DNA of 64,000 nucleotides from Rhodococcus_G sp042879035 (GTDB lineage Bacteria; Actinomycetota; Actinomycetes; Mycobacteriales; Mycobacteriaceae): contig NZ_JBIAOU010000001.1 of NCBI RefSeq assembly GCF_042879035.1, positions 1 to 64,000 of the forward strand. Direction: 5' to 3'. Shown here in pieces: positions 45,530-52,350 of the stretch. Numbering within the stretch: position 1 is the stretch's first letter; every line of letters begins with the position of its first letter. The translations under genes and the position numbers were made by a program. The notes under the pieces were generated by a model that saw only the letters and a program-made list of their open reading frames with translations, was not told the DNA's origin and searched no databases.

Positions 45530-46981
45530 TCAGGCGTCGACCTCACTGCGGTCGCCGCTCCACAGGGTGTGGAACTTGCCGGGGCGGTCGGTGCGCTCGT
45601 AGGTGTGCGCACCGAAGAAGTCGCGCTGGCCCTGGGTGAGCGCGGCAGGCAGGCGCTCGGCGCGCAGCCCGTCGTAGTACGACAGCGACGACGAGAACGC
45701 GGGCACCGGGATGCCGAGCGACGTCGCGGTCACCACGACGCGACGCCAGGAGTCGACGGCGTTCTCGATCGCGTCCTTGAAGTAGGGCTCGACGATCAGC
45801 GACGTCAGGTCGGGGTTGGAGTCGTACGCCTCCTTGATCCGGTTCAGGAACCGGGCCCGGATGATGCAGCCGCCCCGCCAGATCGTCGCCATGTCGCCCG
45901 GCGTCAGGTCCCAGTCGTACTCGACACTGCCCGCCCGGATCTGGTCGAAGCCCTGCGCGTACGCGACGATCTTGGACGCGTACAGCGCGCGGCGGATGTC
46001 CTCGGTGAACTCTTCTGCGTCCGTCGGCTTCTCACCGAGAGTGCCCGAGGCGAGGCCCTTCGCGGCGGCGCGCTGCGCGCGCGAACCCGACAGCGCCCGC
46101 GCGAACACGGCCTCGGCGATACCGGTGACCGGCACTCCCAGGTCGAGCGCCGACTTGACCGTCCAGCGCCCGGTGCCCTTCTGCTCGGCCGCATCGACGA
46201 TGACGTCGACCAGCGGCTGACCGGTCTTCGCATCCACCTGCGAGAGCACCTCCGCGGTGATCTCGATCAGGTACGACTCCAACTCGCCGGTGTTCCACTC
46301 CGCGAACACCTTCGCGACCTGGCCGGCGTCGTAGCCGAGCGCGTCACGGAACAGGTGGTACGCCTCGCCGATCAGCTGCATGTCGGCGTACTCGATGCCG
46401 TTGTGCACCATCTTCACGAAGTGGCCCGCGCCGTCCGGCCCGATGTGGGTGCAGCACGGGGTGCCGTCGACGACGGCGGCGATCGACTCCAGCAGCGGAC
46501 CGAGGGATTCGTACGACTCCTTCGGGCCACCGGGCATGATCGACGGGCCGTTCAGCGCGCCCTCCTCGCCGCCCGAGATGCCGGCGCCGACGAAGTGCAG
46601 TCCACGCTCACGCAGCGACGCCTCACGGCGAATCGTGTCCGTGTACAACGCGTTTCCGCCGTCGATGATGATGTCGCCGGGCTCCATCGCCGACGCCAGC
46701 TCCTCGATCACCGCGTCGGTCGCCTCACCGGCCTTGACCATGATCAGCACCCGGCGCGGACGCTCGAGCGCGGCGACGAACTCCTCGACGGTCTCGGTGC
46801 GGACGAAGTCGCCCTCGCTGCCGTGCTCGGCGATCAACGCGTCGGTCTTGGCGATGCTGCGGTTGTGCAGGGCCACCGTGTGTCCGTGGCGGGCGAAGTT
46901 GCGGGCGATGTTCGAGCCCATCACGGCGAGTCCGGTGACGCCGATCTGAGCACGCGCGGGCGAGGAGGTGTTGTCGGTCAT
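45530..46981 (-). CDS. gnd: 6-phosphogluconate dehydrogenase
   Basis: 483 residues. Oxidises 6-phosphogluconate to ribulose-5-phosphate with release of CO2 in the pentose-phosphate pathway. GVTGLAVMGSNIARNFARHG with HNRSIAKTD is the NADP-binding start, DGGNALYTDTIRRE and GGEEGALNGPSIMPGG line the active site, and VKMVHNGIEYADMQLI holds the catalytic Lys. The long form with this length is the NADP-dependent type, as in Rv1844c. It follows the repeat-tailed helicase in the same direction, separated by an 18-bp hairpin. Confidence 0.96.
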   Translation of the reverse strand: MTDNTSSPARAQIGVTGLAVMGSNIARNFARHGHTVALHNRSIAKTDALIAEHGSEGDFVRTETVEEFVAALERPRRVLIMVKAGEATDAVIEELASAMEPGDIIIDGGNALYTDTIRREASLRERGLHFVGAGISGGEEGALNGPSIMPGGPKESYESLGPLLESIAAVVDGTPCCTHIGPDGAGHFVKMVHNGIEYADMQLIGEAYHLFRDALGYDAGQVAKVFAEWNTGELESYLIEITAEVLSQVDAKTGQPLVDVIVDAAEQKGTGRWTVKSALDLGVPVTGIAEAVFARALSGSRAQRAAAKGLASGTLGEKPTDAEEFTEDIRRALYASKIVAYAQGFDQIRAGSVEYDWDLTPGDMATIWRGGCIIRARFLNRIKEAYDSNPDLTSLIVEPYFKDAIENAVDSWRRVVVTATSLGIPVPAFSSSLSYYDGLRAERLPAALTQGQRDFFGAHTYERTDRPGKFHTLWSGDRSEVDA

Positions 46982-47071
46982 GGCCTACAGCTTTCCCTGC
47001 CCCGCACCCGAGCGAAACTCCAGGGTCTCGCAACTTGGGACGGGGCGGAATCCGCGCGGTGCGGCCGAGAC

Positions 47072-47110
47072 GACGATGCCGCCACCCGCGGCGCGGGTGG
47101 CGGCATCGTC
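47072..47110 (-). terminator. Strong hairpin after the repeat-tailed helicase
   Basis: GACGATGCCGCCACCCGC (47072-47089) pairs exactly with GCGGGTGGCGGCATCGTC (47093-47110): 18 bp with a 3-base loop. It follows the helicase stop on the minus strand and precedes gnd. No U-run is present. Confidence 0.8.
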
Positions 47111-47131
47111 GGAGCTGGAACCGGTCAGCGG

Positions 47132-48043
47132 TCAGCGGTCCCGGTGGGGTCCGTCGAAACCGTCGTAGGAGCGGCGCTCAGTGCGGCTGCGAAAGCCCCC
47201 GGACGTGCCGGTGCGCTCACTGCGCTGGGGCCGATCCCCGTACGGTCGGTCCCCGCCGCGCTGGGGCCGATCTCCGTACGGTCGGTCGCCGCTGCGCTGG
47301 TAGCCGCCGTCGCGCTGCGGGCGCTCGCTGCGGTAGTTGTCCCGCTGCGGGCGGTCACCGTAGGACCGTTCGCCGTAGGAGCGGTCGCTGCTGCGCTGGT
47401 AGCCACCCTCGCTGCGCTGCGGGCGGTCGGACCGGTTGTCCCGCTGCGGCCGGTCTCCGTACGGTCGGTCGCTGCTGCGCTGGTAGCCACCCTCGCTGCG
47501 CTGCGGGCGGTCGGACCGGTTGTCCCGCTGCGGGCGGTCGGACCGGTTGTCCCGCTGCGGCCGGTCTCCGTACGGCCGGTCGCTGCTGCGCTGGTAGCCG
47601 CCGTCGCGCTGGGGCCGGTCGCCGTAGGAACGGTCTCCGCTGCGCTGGGGACGCTCGTTGCGCTGGTACCCGCCGTCCCGCTGGGGCCGGTCGCCGTACG
47701 ACGGACGGTCCCCGCCGCGCTGGTATCCGTTGTCGCGCTGGGGCCGGTCGCCATAGGAGCGGTCGCCGCGCTGGTAGCCGCCGTCCCGCTGAGGGCGCTC
47801 GCTACGGTGGTTGTCTCGCTGCGGACGGTCGCCGTACGACGGACGGTCCCCGCCGCGCTGGTATCCGTTGTCGCGCTGGTATCCGTTGTCGCGCTGCGGA
47901 CGGTCGCCGTAGGAGCGATCGCTGCTGCGCTGGTAGCCGCCGTCGCGGCGCGGGCGGTCGAATCCGTCCCGGCGCGGCCGATCGCCGTAGGAGCGCTCCG
48001 GGCGATCGGAGCGCTCGCGACGTTCGCGCACCGGCTCACCGCT
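47132..48043 (-). repeat. Coding tandem repeat in the helicase tail
   Basis: About 900 bases of imperfect in-frame repeats built on codons for YGDRPQRD, GYQRSSDRP and RSDRPQR. The DNA copies are close but not exact (for example the GCGGGCGGTCGGACCGGTTGT blocks around 47400-47570), so unequal crossing-over between copies is possible. Confidence 0.85.
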
Positions 48044-49273
48044 CGGGGTGCGGGCACCGGTGATGGCGGTGAGTTCCTCGGAGCCGGGCCGGGCCTCGAC
48101 ATCGGTCGCGTCGACACCGGCGGTGCCGATCAACCGGCGCACCATCCGGCGCTGGTTCGGCAGCACGATCGACACGACGGTGCCCCGCTCGCCGGCGCGG
48201 GCGGTCCGGCCGGCGCGGTGCAGGTAGTCCTTGTGGTCGGCGGGCGGATCCACGTGCACGACGAGGTCGATGCCGTCGACGTGGATGCCGCGGGCGGCGA
48301 CGTCGGTGGCGACGAGCACCGGCGTACGGCCGGTCTTGAACCGTTCGAGCACCCGGGTGCGCTGGTTCTGGGCCTTGCCGCCGTGCAGGGCCTCGGCGAC
48401 GACACCCACCTCACGGAGGCGTTCGGTGATGCCCTCGGCGCCGAGCTTGGTGCGCGCGAACATGATCGTGCGGCCGCCCTGGCGGGATCCGATCTCGGCG
48501 AGCACGGAATCTTTCTGGCCGCGGTCGACGAGAAGAAGGAAGTGGTCCATCGTGTCGACGCTCGCGCGGCCGTCTTCGGTGGCGTGCAGGGCGTGGTCGG
48601 GCAGGAAGCGTCGGACCAGCGACTGCACCTCGCGGTCGAGGGTCGCGGAGAACAGCAGCCGCTGTCCGTCGGGGCGCGTCTGCTCGAGGATGGACCGGAC
48701 CTCGGGCAGGAAGCCCATGTCGGCCATCTGGTCGGCCTCGTCGAGCGCCGTCATCTCGACCTCGTCGAGGATGCAGGTCTCCTGACGGAGGTGGTCGCCG
48801 AGGCGGCCGGGAGTTGCGACGAGGATGTCGACACCACGGGCGAGCTGTTCGACCTGCTTGGTGAACACCATGCCGCCGACGGCCGAACGGACCCGCAGCC
48901 CGACCGACGACGCGTACGGGAACAGCGAGTCGACGACCTGGACGGCGAGTTCGCGGGTCGGCACCAGCACGAGGGCACGGGGCCGCTTGGGGGCGGGACG
49001 GTCGGCGCGGTCGGCGAGGCGGGCGAGCATCGGCAATCCGAACGCGAGGGTCTTGCCGGAGCCGGTCTGGGCGCGGCCCAGGACGTTCCGGCCGGCGATC
49101 GCGTCCGGAATCGACATCGCCTGAATGGGAGACGGCACTGTGATGCCGTCGCGGGCGAGTGCCGCGACGACGGGCGCGGGCAGGCCGATCTCGGCGAAGG
49201 TGGTCTGAATTTCGGGGGCGTCGAGCTGAGCGTCCTGATCGTGGGCAGCAGCAGACTGGGCAGCGTTGGTCAC
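47132..49273 (-). CDS. DEAD-box RNA helicase with long YGDRPQR/GYQR repeat tail
   Basis: 713 residues. The helicase core (about 20-400) carries PSPIQAMSIPDAIAGRN, Walker A GRAQTGSGKT, PTRELAVQVV, ATPGRL, LDEADQMADMGFLPEV, SATLDRE and HRAGRTARAGERG. From about residue 410 to the end the protein is a low-complexity chain with about ten copies of YGDRPQR alternating with GYQR and RSERPQRDG, rich in Arg, Asp, Gly, Gln, Tyr and Ser. The pattern resembles RGG-like tails that bind RNA and condense, as in cold-shock helicases CsdA or RhlE, but much longer. An 18-bp hairpin follows. Confidence 0.93.
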   Translation of the reverse strand: MTNAAQSAAAHDQDAQLDAPEIQTTFAEIGLPAPVVAALARDGITVPSPIQAMSIPDAIAGRNVLGRAQTGSGKTLAFGLPMLARLADRADRPAPKRPRALVLVPTRELAVQVVDSLFPYASSVGLRVRSAVGGMVFTKQVEQLARGVDILVATPGRLGDHLRQETCILDEVEMTALDEADQMADMGFLPEVRSILEQTRPDGQRLLFSATLDREVQSLVRRFLPDHALHATEDGRASVDTMDHFLLLVDRGQKDSVLAEIGSRQGGRTIMFARTKLGAEGITERLREVGVVAEALHGGKAQNQRTRVLERFKTGRTPVLVATDVAARGIHVDGIDLVVHVDPPADHKDYLHRAGRTARAGERGTVVSIVLPNQRRMVRRLIGTAGVDATDVEARPGSEELTAITGARTPSGEPVRERRERSDRPERSYGDRPRRDGFDRPRRDGGYQRSSDRSYGDRPQRDNGYQRDNGYQRGGDRPSYGDRPQRDNHRSERPQRDGGYQRGDRSYGDRPQRDNGYQRGGDRPSYGDRPQRDGGYQRNERPQRSGDRSYGDRPQRDGGYQRSSDRPYGDRPQRDNRSDRPQRDNRSDRPQRSEGGYQRSSDRPYGDRPQRDNRSDRPQRSEGGYQRSSDRSYGERSYGDRPQRDNYRSERPQRDGGYQRSGDRPYGDRPQRGGDRPYGDRPQRSERTGTSGGFRSRTERRSYDGFDGPHRDR

Positions 49274-49508
49274 GCGGAATTACCTCTCCGGGCGTCTGGG
49301 CGCGTCGCGGAGAGCGGGGCTGTGAACAGTCGCGCAGAAGAGACGAGCCGGGCACGTGCCGCCCCGGTCGGGGGCGTGAATGTGCCGAAAATGTGGGTGT
49401 CGATCGAAATGGGCCGGGAAGGCGGCCGTTGTCCAGTGTACGGGACACCGGTGTGGTTCTCTCGCCGAGCCGCGTGTGATGCGTGCGGCACCGGCGCTGC
49501 CGGCGCGG

Positions 49509-50453
49509 TTAGGTCGCGAACAGGCGCTGCAGCTCGACCAGCCACGGCACCGCGACCGCGATCGTCGGGACCACGAGGATCGTGACCGACGCGAGGTAGG
49601 CGGCGAGGGCGACCGGCACGTTCGTACCGGTATGGGCGAGCCGCTGGATCCGGGTCAGCGTGTGCGGGCCGCCCGCGGCCAGCGCGCCCACCGGTGCGCT
49701 CGATCCGGCGCACGTGACGAGTGCGCGGGCGAGGGGGGTCGGCCCGGTCACCTTGACCGCGGAGTCGTCGGCGAGAAGTTCGACGAGCAGCTGCACGGAC
49801 CCGAGTGCGGACCTGCTCCGGACGAATTTCGGAAACGCCTCGTTGACGGCGGTGAACGCCTCGATCACCAGATCGTGCCGCGATCGCAGGTGCGAGCGTT
49901 CGTGCATCAGGATCGCGGTGATCTCGTCGCGCCCGAGGGTGTCGAGCGTGCCCGCGCTGACCACGACGCGGTGACGCAGCCCGGGCAGGCAGTACGCGAT
50001 CGGTTCGGCGGCGTCGAGGACGCGCAGGTTCGAGCCGCGACTGCGGTGCGGTTCGCCGCGGTCGAGCAGGTCGACCAGCATCCGGTGTCGCGATCGCCGC
50101 CGGCGGGTACGCACGGCGACGGACGCGATCGAGAAGATCAGTTTCGCCCCGATCAGCAGGGTCAGCGCGAAGACCACGACGTACGCGACCCACAGGGGCA
50201 GTCCGAGCGCGTCGATCTCCTCGAGGGGTGCGGTCGTCGGCCGCCCGTCCGGACCGGGCACCAGCAGTTCCGCGGCGATGGCCAGCCCCGAGCTGAACGC
50301 CGACAGCACCGCCGCGATCGCGACCGCCTGCCACAGCACGAGTGCTGCGCCGGGCGCGCGAGAGGGCCAGCTGGCGCGCGCGAGCAGCGCGGGCACAGGG
50401 CCGGCGAGAAGCAGGGCCATCACTGCGAAGGCCAGTGCGGTGGTCGGGTTCAT
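49509..50453 (-). CDS. M56-family membrane peptidase, BlaR-like without sensor domain (Rv1845c-like)
   Basis: 314 residues. Membrane helices near 5-25, 35-65, 85-110 and the C-terminus surround a zinc protease site HERSH near 183, within ILMHERSHLRSRHDLVIEAF. A BlaR1/MecR1 sensor would add about 250 extracellular residues with a penicillin-binding Ser; that domain is missing. It probably cleaves BlaI in response to some other signal or through a partner. It lies 32 bases after blaI in the same direction and is the same pair as Rv1845c-Rv1846c. Confidence 0.86.
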   Translation of the reverse strand: MNPTTALAFAVMALLLAGPVPALLARASWPSRAPGAALVLWQAVAIAAVLSAFSSGLAIAAELLVPGPDGRPTTAPLEEIDALGLPLWVAYVVVFALTLLIGAKLIFSIASVAVRTRRRRSRHRMLVDLLDRGEPHRSRGSNLRVLDAAEPIAYCLPGLRHRVVVSAGTLDTLGRDEITAILMHERSHLRSRHDLVIEAFTAVNEAFPKFVRSRSALGSVQLLVELLADDSAVKVTGPTPLARALVTCAGSSAPVGALAAGGPHTLTRIQRLAHTGTNVPVALAAYLASVTILVVPTIAVAVPWLVELQRLFAT

Positions 50454-50485
50454 GGCCTACCCATCATGCACGATGACGGGCACGG

Positions 50486-50908
50486 TCAGCTCGCGCGATC
50501 GTTACCGGTGTCGATGCTGCGCAGGTGGCGCTTGTTCGCGTCGGACTCCTCGAGTGCGTTCAACGCCTCACGCAGCGCGGCGGCCTCGTCCGCGCCCACC
50601 TTGCCGACGAAGTGCACGAGCGCTGCGACACGGCCGTCGGACGCGTGGGCCTGGTCGAGGGCGTCGAACATCAACGATGCGACGAGTTCGTCGCGTCCCT
50701 GCACCGGAAGGTAGCGGTGCGCGCGGTCGTCACGTTGCTGGATCACCAGGTTCTTCTTCGCCAGCCGCTGAAGCACGGTCATGACCGTGGTGTACGCAAG
50801 CTCACGCCGCGCCGCGAGGGCCTCGTGGACCTGACGGACGGTCTGGGGTTCGGAACTGGACCACAGGTGGTCCATCACTGCTCGCTCGAGCTCGCCAAGT
50901 CCTGCCAT
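50486..50908 (-). CDS. blaI: BlaI/MecI-family transcriptional repressor (Rv1846c-like)
   Basis: 140 residues. Winged helix GELERAVMDHLWSSSEPQTV, then ALAARRELAYTTVMTVLQRL and AKKNLVIQQRDDRAHRY, is the BlaI signature, with the C-terminal dimer helices. In M. tuberculosis BlaI represses beta-lactamase and its own operon. Two palindromes at 50924-50959 lie just upstream, in the region shared with the divergent esterase operon, fitting autoregulation. Beta-lactamase itself is not in the window. Confidence 0.92.
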   Translation of the reverse strand: MAGLGELERAVMDHLWSSSEPQTVRQVHEALAARRELAYTTVMTVLQRLAKKNLVIQQRDDRAHRYLPVQGRDELVASLMFDALDQAHASDGRVAALVHFVGKVGADEAAALREALNALEESDANKRHLRSIDTGNDRAS

Positions 50909-50923
50909 GGGTACATCCTACGT

Positions 50924-50959
50924 ACTGTCCGACAGTCGTGCGTACTACCTGCAGTAGTA
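50924..50959. promoter_or_regulatory. Two palindromes, candidate BlaI operators
   Basis: ACTGTC-C-GACAGT (50924-50936) is a perfect dyad, and TACTAC-CTGCA-GTAGTA (50943-50959) has 6-bp arms. The second resembles the TAC...GTA half-sites of BlaI/MecI operators. They lie 16 and 35 bases before the blaI ATG and about 70-105 before the divergent esterase start. Confidence 0.6.
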
Positions 50960-51027
50960 ACGCGACAGGTGTATTGAATGTGGGGTCGTCCGGAGTGCGG
51001 CGGCGCTGTCGACGGAGAGGTCACCGC

Positions 51028-52350
51028 GTGGACTGGTTGTACGACGTGCGGTTGCTGTCGGGGCCCGTGCCGTGGGTGGTGACGGCCCTCGCGGTCCTCG
51101 GTGTGCTGTGGCTGGTGCTCGCGCCCACCGCGCACACCGCCCGCCACCTGCGCCGGACCGTCCCGATCTGCGCGGTGGTGGCCATCGTGCTCACCGCCGC
51201 CGCCTGGATCGGGGTCGAGAAGTGGTGGCGCCCGTTCCCCGATCCCGTCGAGACGTCGGTGTACGTGTGGATCGGGTGCGCCGTGTTCGCGATCGCGCTC
51301 GCGGTGGGCCGGCTGATCACCGACCGGCGCGTGCGCCGCGGCCTGGCCACGGTGCTGTCCGCCCTCGCCGTCGTCGCGGCGTCCGCCGTCCACGTCAACC
51401 TGGTCTTCGACGCGTACCCGACCGTCCGCGACGCGCTGGGACTGCCCGCCGCGAACGCGCTCGCCTTCTCCGCCGTCCCGGCCCCGGTCGCGGATCCGGT
51501 CGCGGATCCGGTCGAAGGTAGCCCGCTGGACTCCGTGTGGACCCCGCCGGCGGACGTTCCCGACTCGGGGCGGGTGGTGACGGTGGCGATCCCGGGTGCC
51601 GTCTCCGGGTTCGCCGCGCGCGACGCCGAGATCTACCTCCCGCCCGCCTACTTCGCCGACCCCAGACCGCTGCTGCCGGTGCTGGTGCTGCTCGCGGGGC
51701 AGCCCGGAAGCCCGGGCGACTGGTTCGCCGGCGGGCGGCTCGCGCAGACCATGGACGCCTTCGCCGCCCAGCACGACGGCCTGGCCCCGATCGTCGTCGT
51801 CGCCGACGGGACCGGCTCCACACTGGCCAACCCCCTGTGCCTGGACTCGAAACTCGGCAACGTCGACACCTACCTCGCCACCGACGTCCCCGCATGGGTG
51901 AAGGCGAACCTGCAGGTCGACCCCGATCCGCGGGCGTGGGCCGTCGGCGGCCTGTCGTACGGCGGGACGTGCTCGCTGCAACTGGCCACCAACCACCCCG
52001 ACGTGTACCCGACGTTCCTGGACCTGTCCGGACAACTCGAACCGACCCTCGGCGACCGGCAGCGGACCGTCGACGCGGCGTTCGGCGGCGACGACGCGGC
52101 GTTCACCGCGGTCAATCCGATGGATCTGATGGCGGCCCGCGCGTTCCCCGGCACCGCGGGGGTCTTCGTTGTCGGGTCCGACGACCACGACTACGCGCCG
52201 GGCGCGCACACTCTCTACGATGCCGCACGTCAGGCGGGAATGGACGTGCGGCTGGTCGAGATCCCCGGCGGGCACAGTTTTGCGGTGTGGTCGGCCGGTC
52301 TCGAACGGGAACTCGGCTGGCTGTCGAAGAGATTGGGGTTGACGTCGTGA
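51028..52350 (+). CDS. Membrane-anchored esterase-family alpha/beta hydrolase
   Basis: 440 residues from GTG after GGAGAGG. Four N-terminal membrane helices (about 15-135) include VVTALAVLGVLWLVLAPTAH, ICAVVAIVLTAAAWIGVEKW and YVWIGCAVFAIALAVGRLI. The outer domain is an alpha/beta hydrolase related to antigen 85/esterase D: LPVLVLLAGQPGSPGDWF, nucleophile in VGGLSYGGTCSLQL near 310 and a His in GGHSFAVWSAGL. Its closest relatives are mycolyltransferase-like esterases, suggesting envelope lipid or acyl transfer. It overlaps the MprF-like gene by 4 bases and is divergent from blaI. Confidence 0.84.
   Translation: MDWLYDVRLLSGPVPWVVTALAVLGVLWLVLAPTAHTARHLRRTVPICAVVAIVLTAAAWIGVEKWWRPFPDPVETSVYVWIGCAVFAIALAVGRLITDRRVRRGLATVLSALAVVAASAVHVNLVFDAYPTVRDALGLPAANALAFSAVPAPVADPVADPVEGSPLDSVWTPPADVPDSGRVVTVAIPGAVSGFAARDAEIYLPPAYFADPRPLLPVLVLLAGQPGSPGDWFAGGRLAQTMDAFAAQHDGLAPIVVVADGTGSTLANPLCLDSKLGNVDTYLATDVPAWVKANLQVDPDPRAWAVGGLSYGGTCSLQLATNHPDVYPTFLDLSGQLEPTLGDRQRTVDAAFGGDDAAFTAVNPMDLMAARAFPGTAGVFVVGSDDHDYAPGAHTLYDAARQAGMDVRLVEIPGGHSFAVWSAGLERELGWLSKRLGLTS

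Noticed and set aside
45191..49585. A 1464-codon open frame on the plus strand across gnd and the repeat-tailed helicase
   Set aside because: It lies antisense to two clear enzymes, is Val/Ala/Arg/Asp low complexity and results from high GC plus the helicase repeats.
49509..50453. Classical beta-lactam sensor BlaR1
   Set aside because: The extracellular penicillin-binding domain is missing; only the membrane protease part is present.
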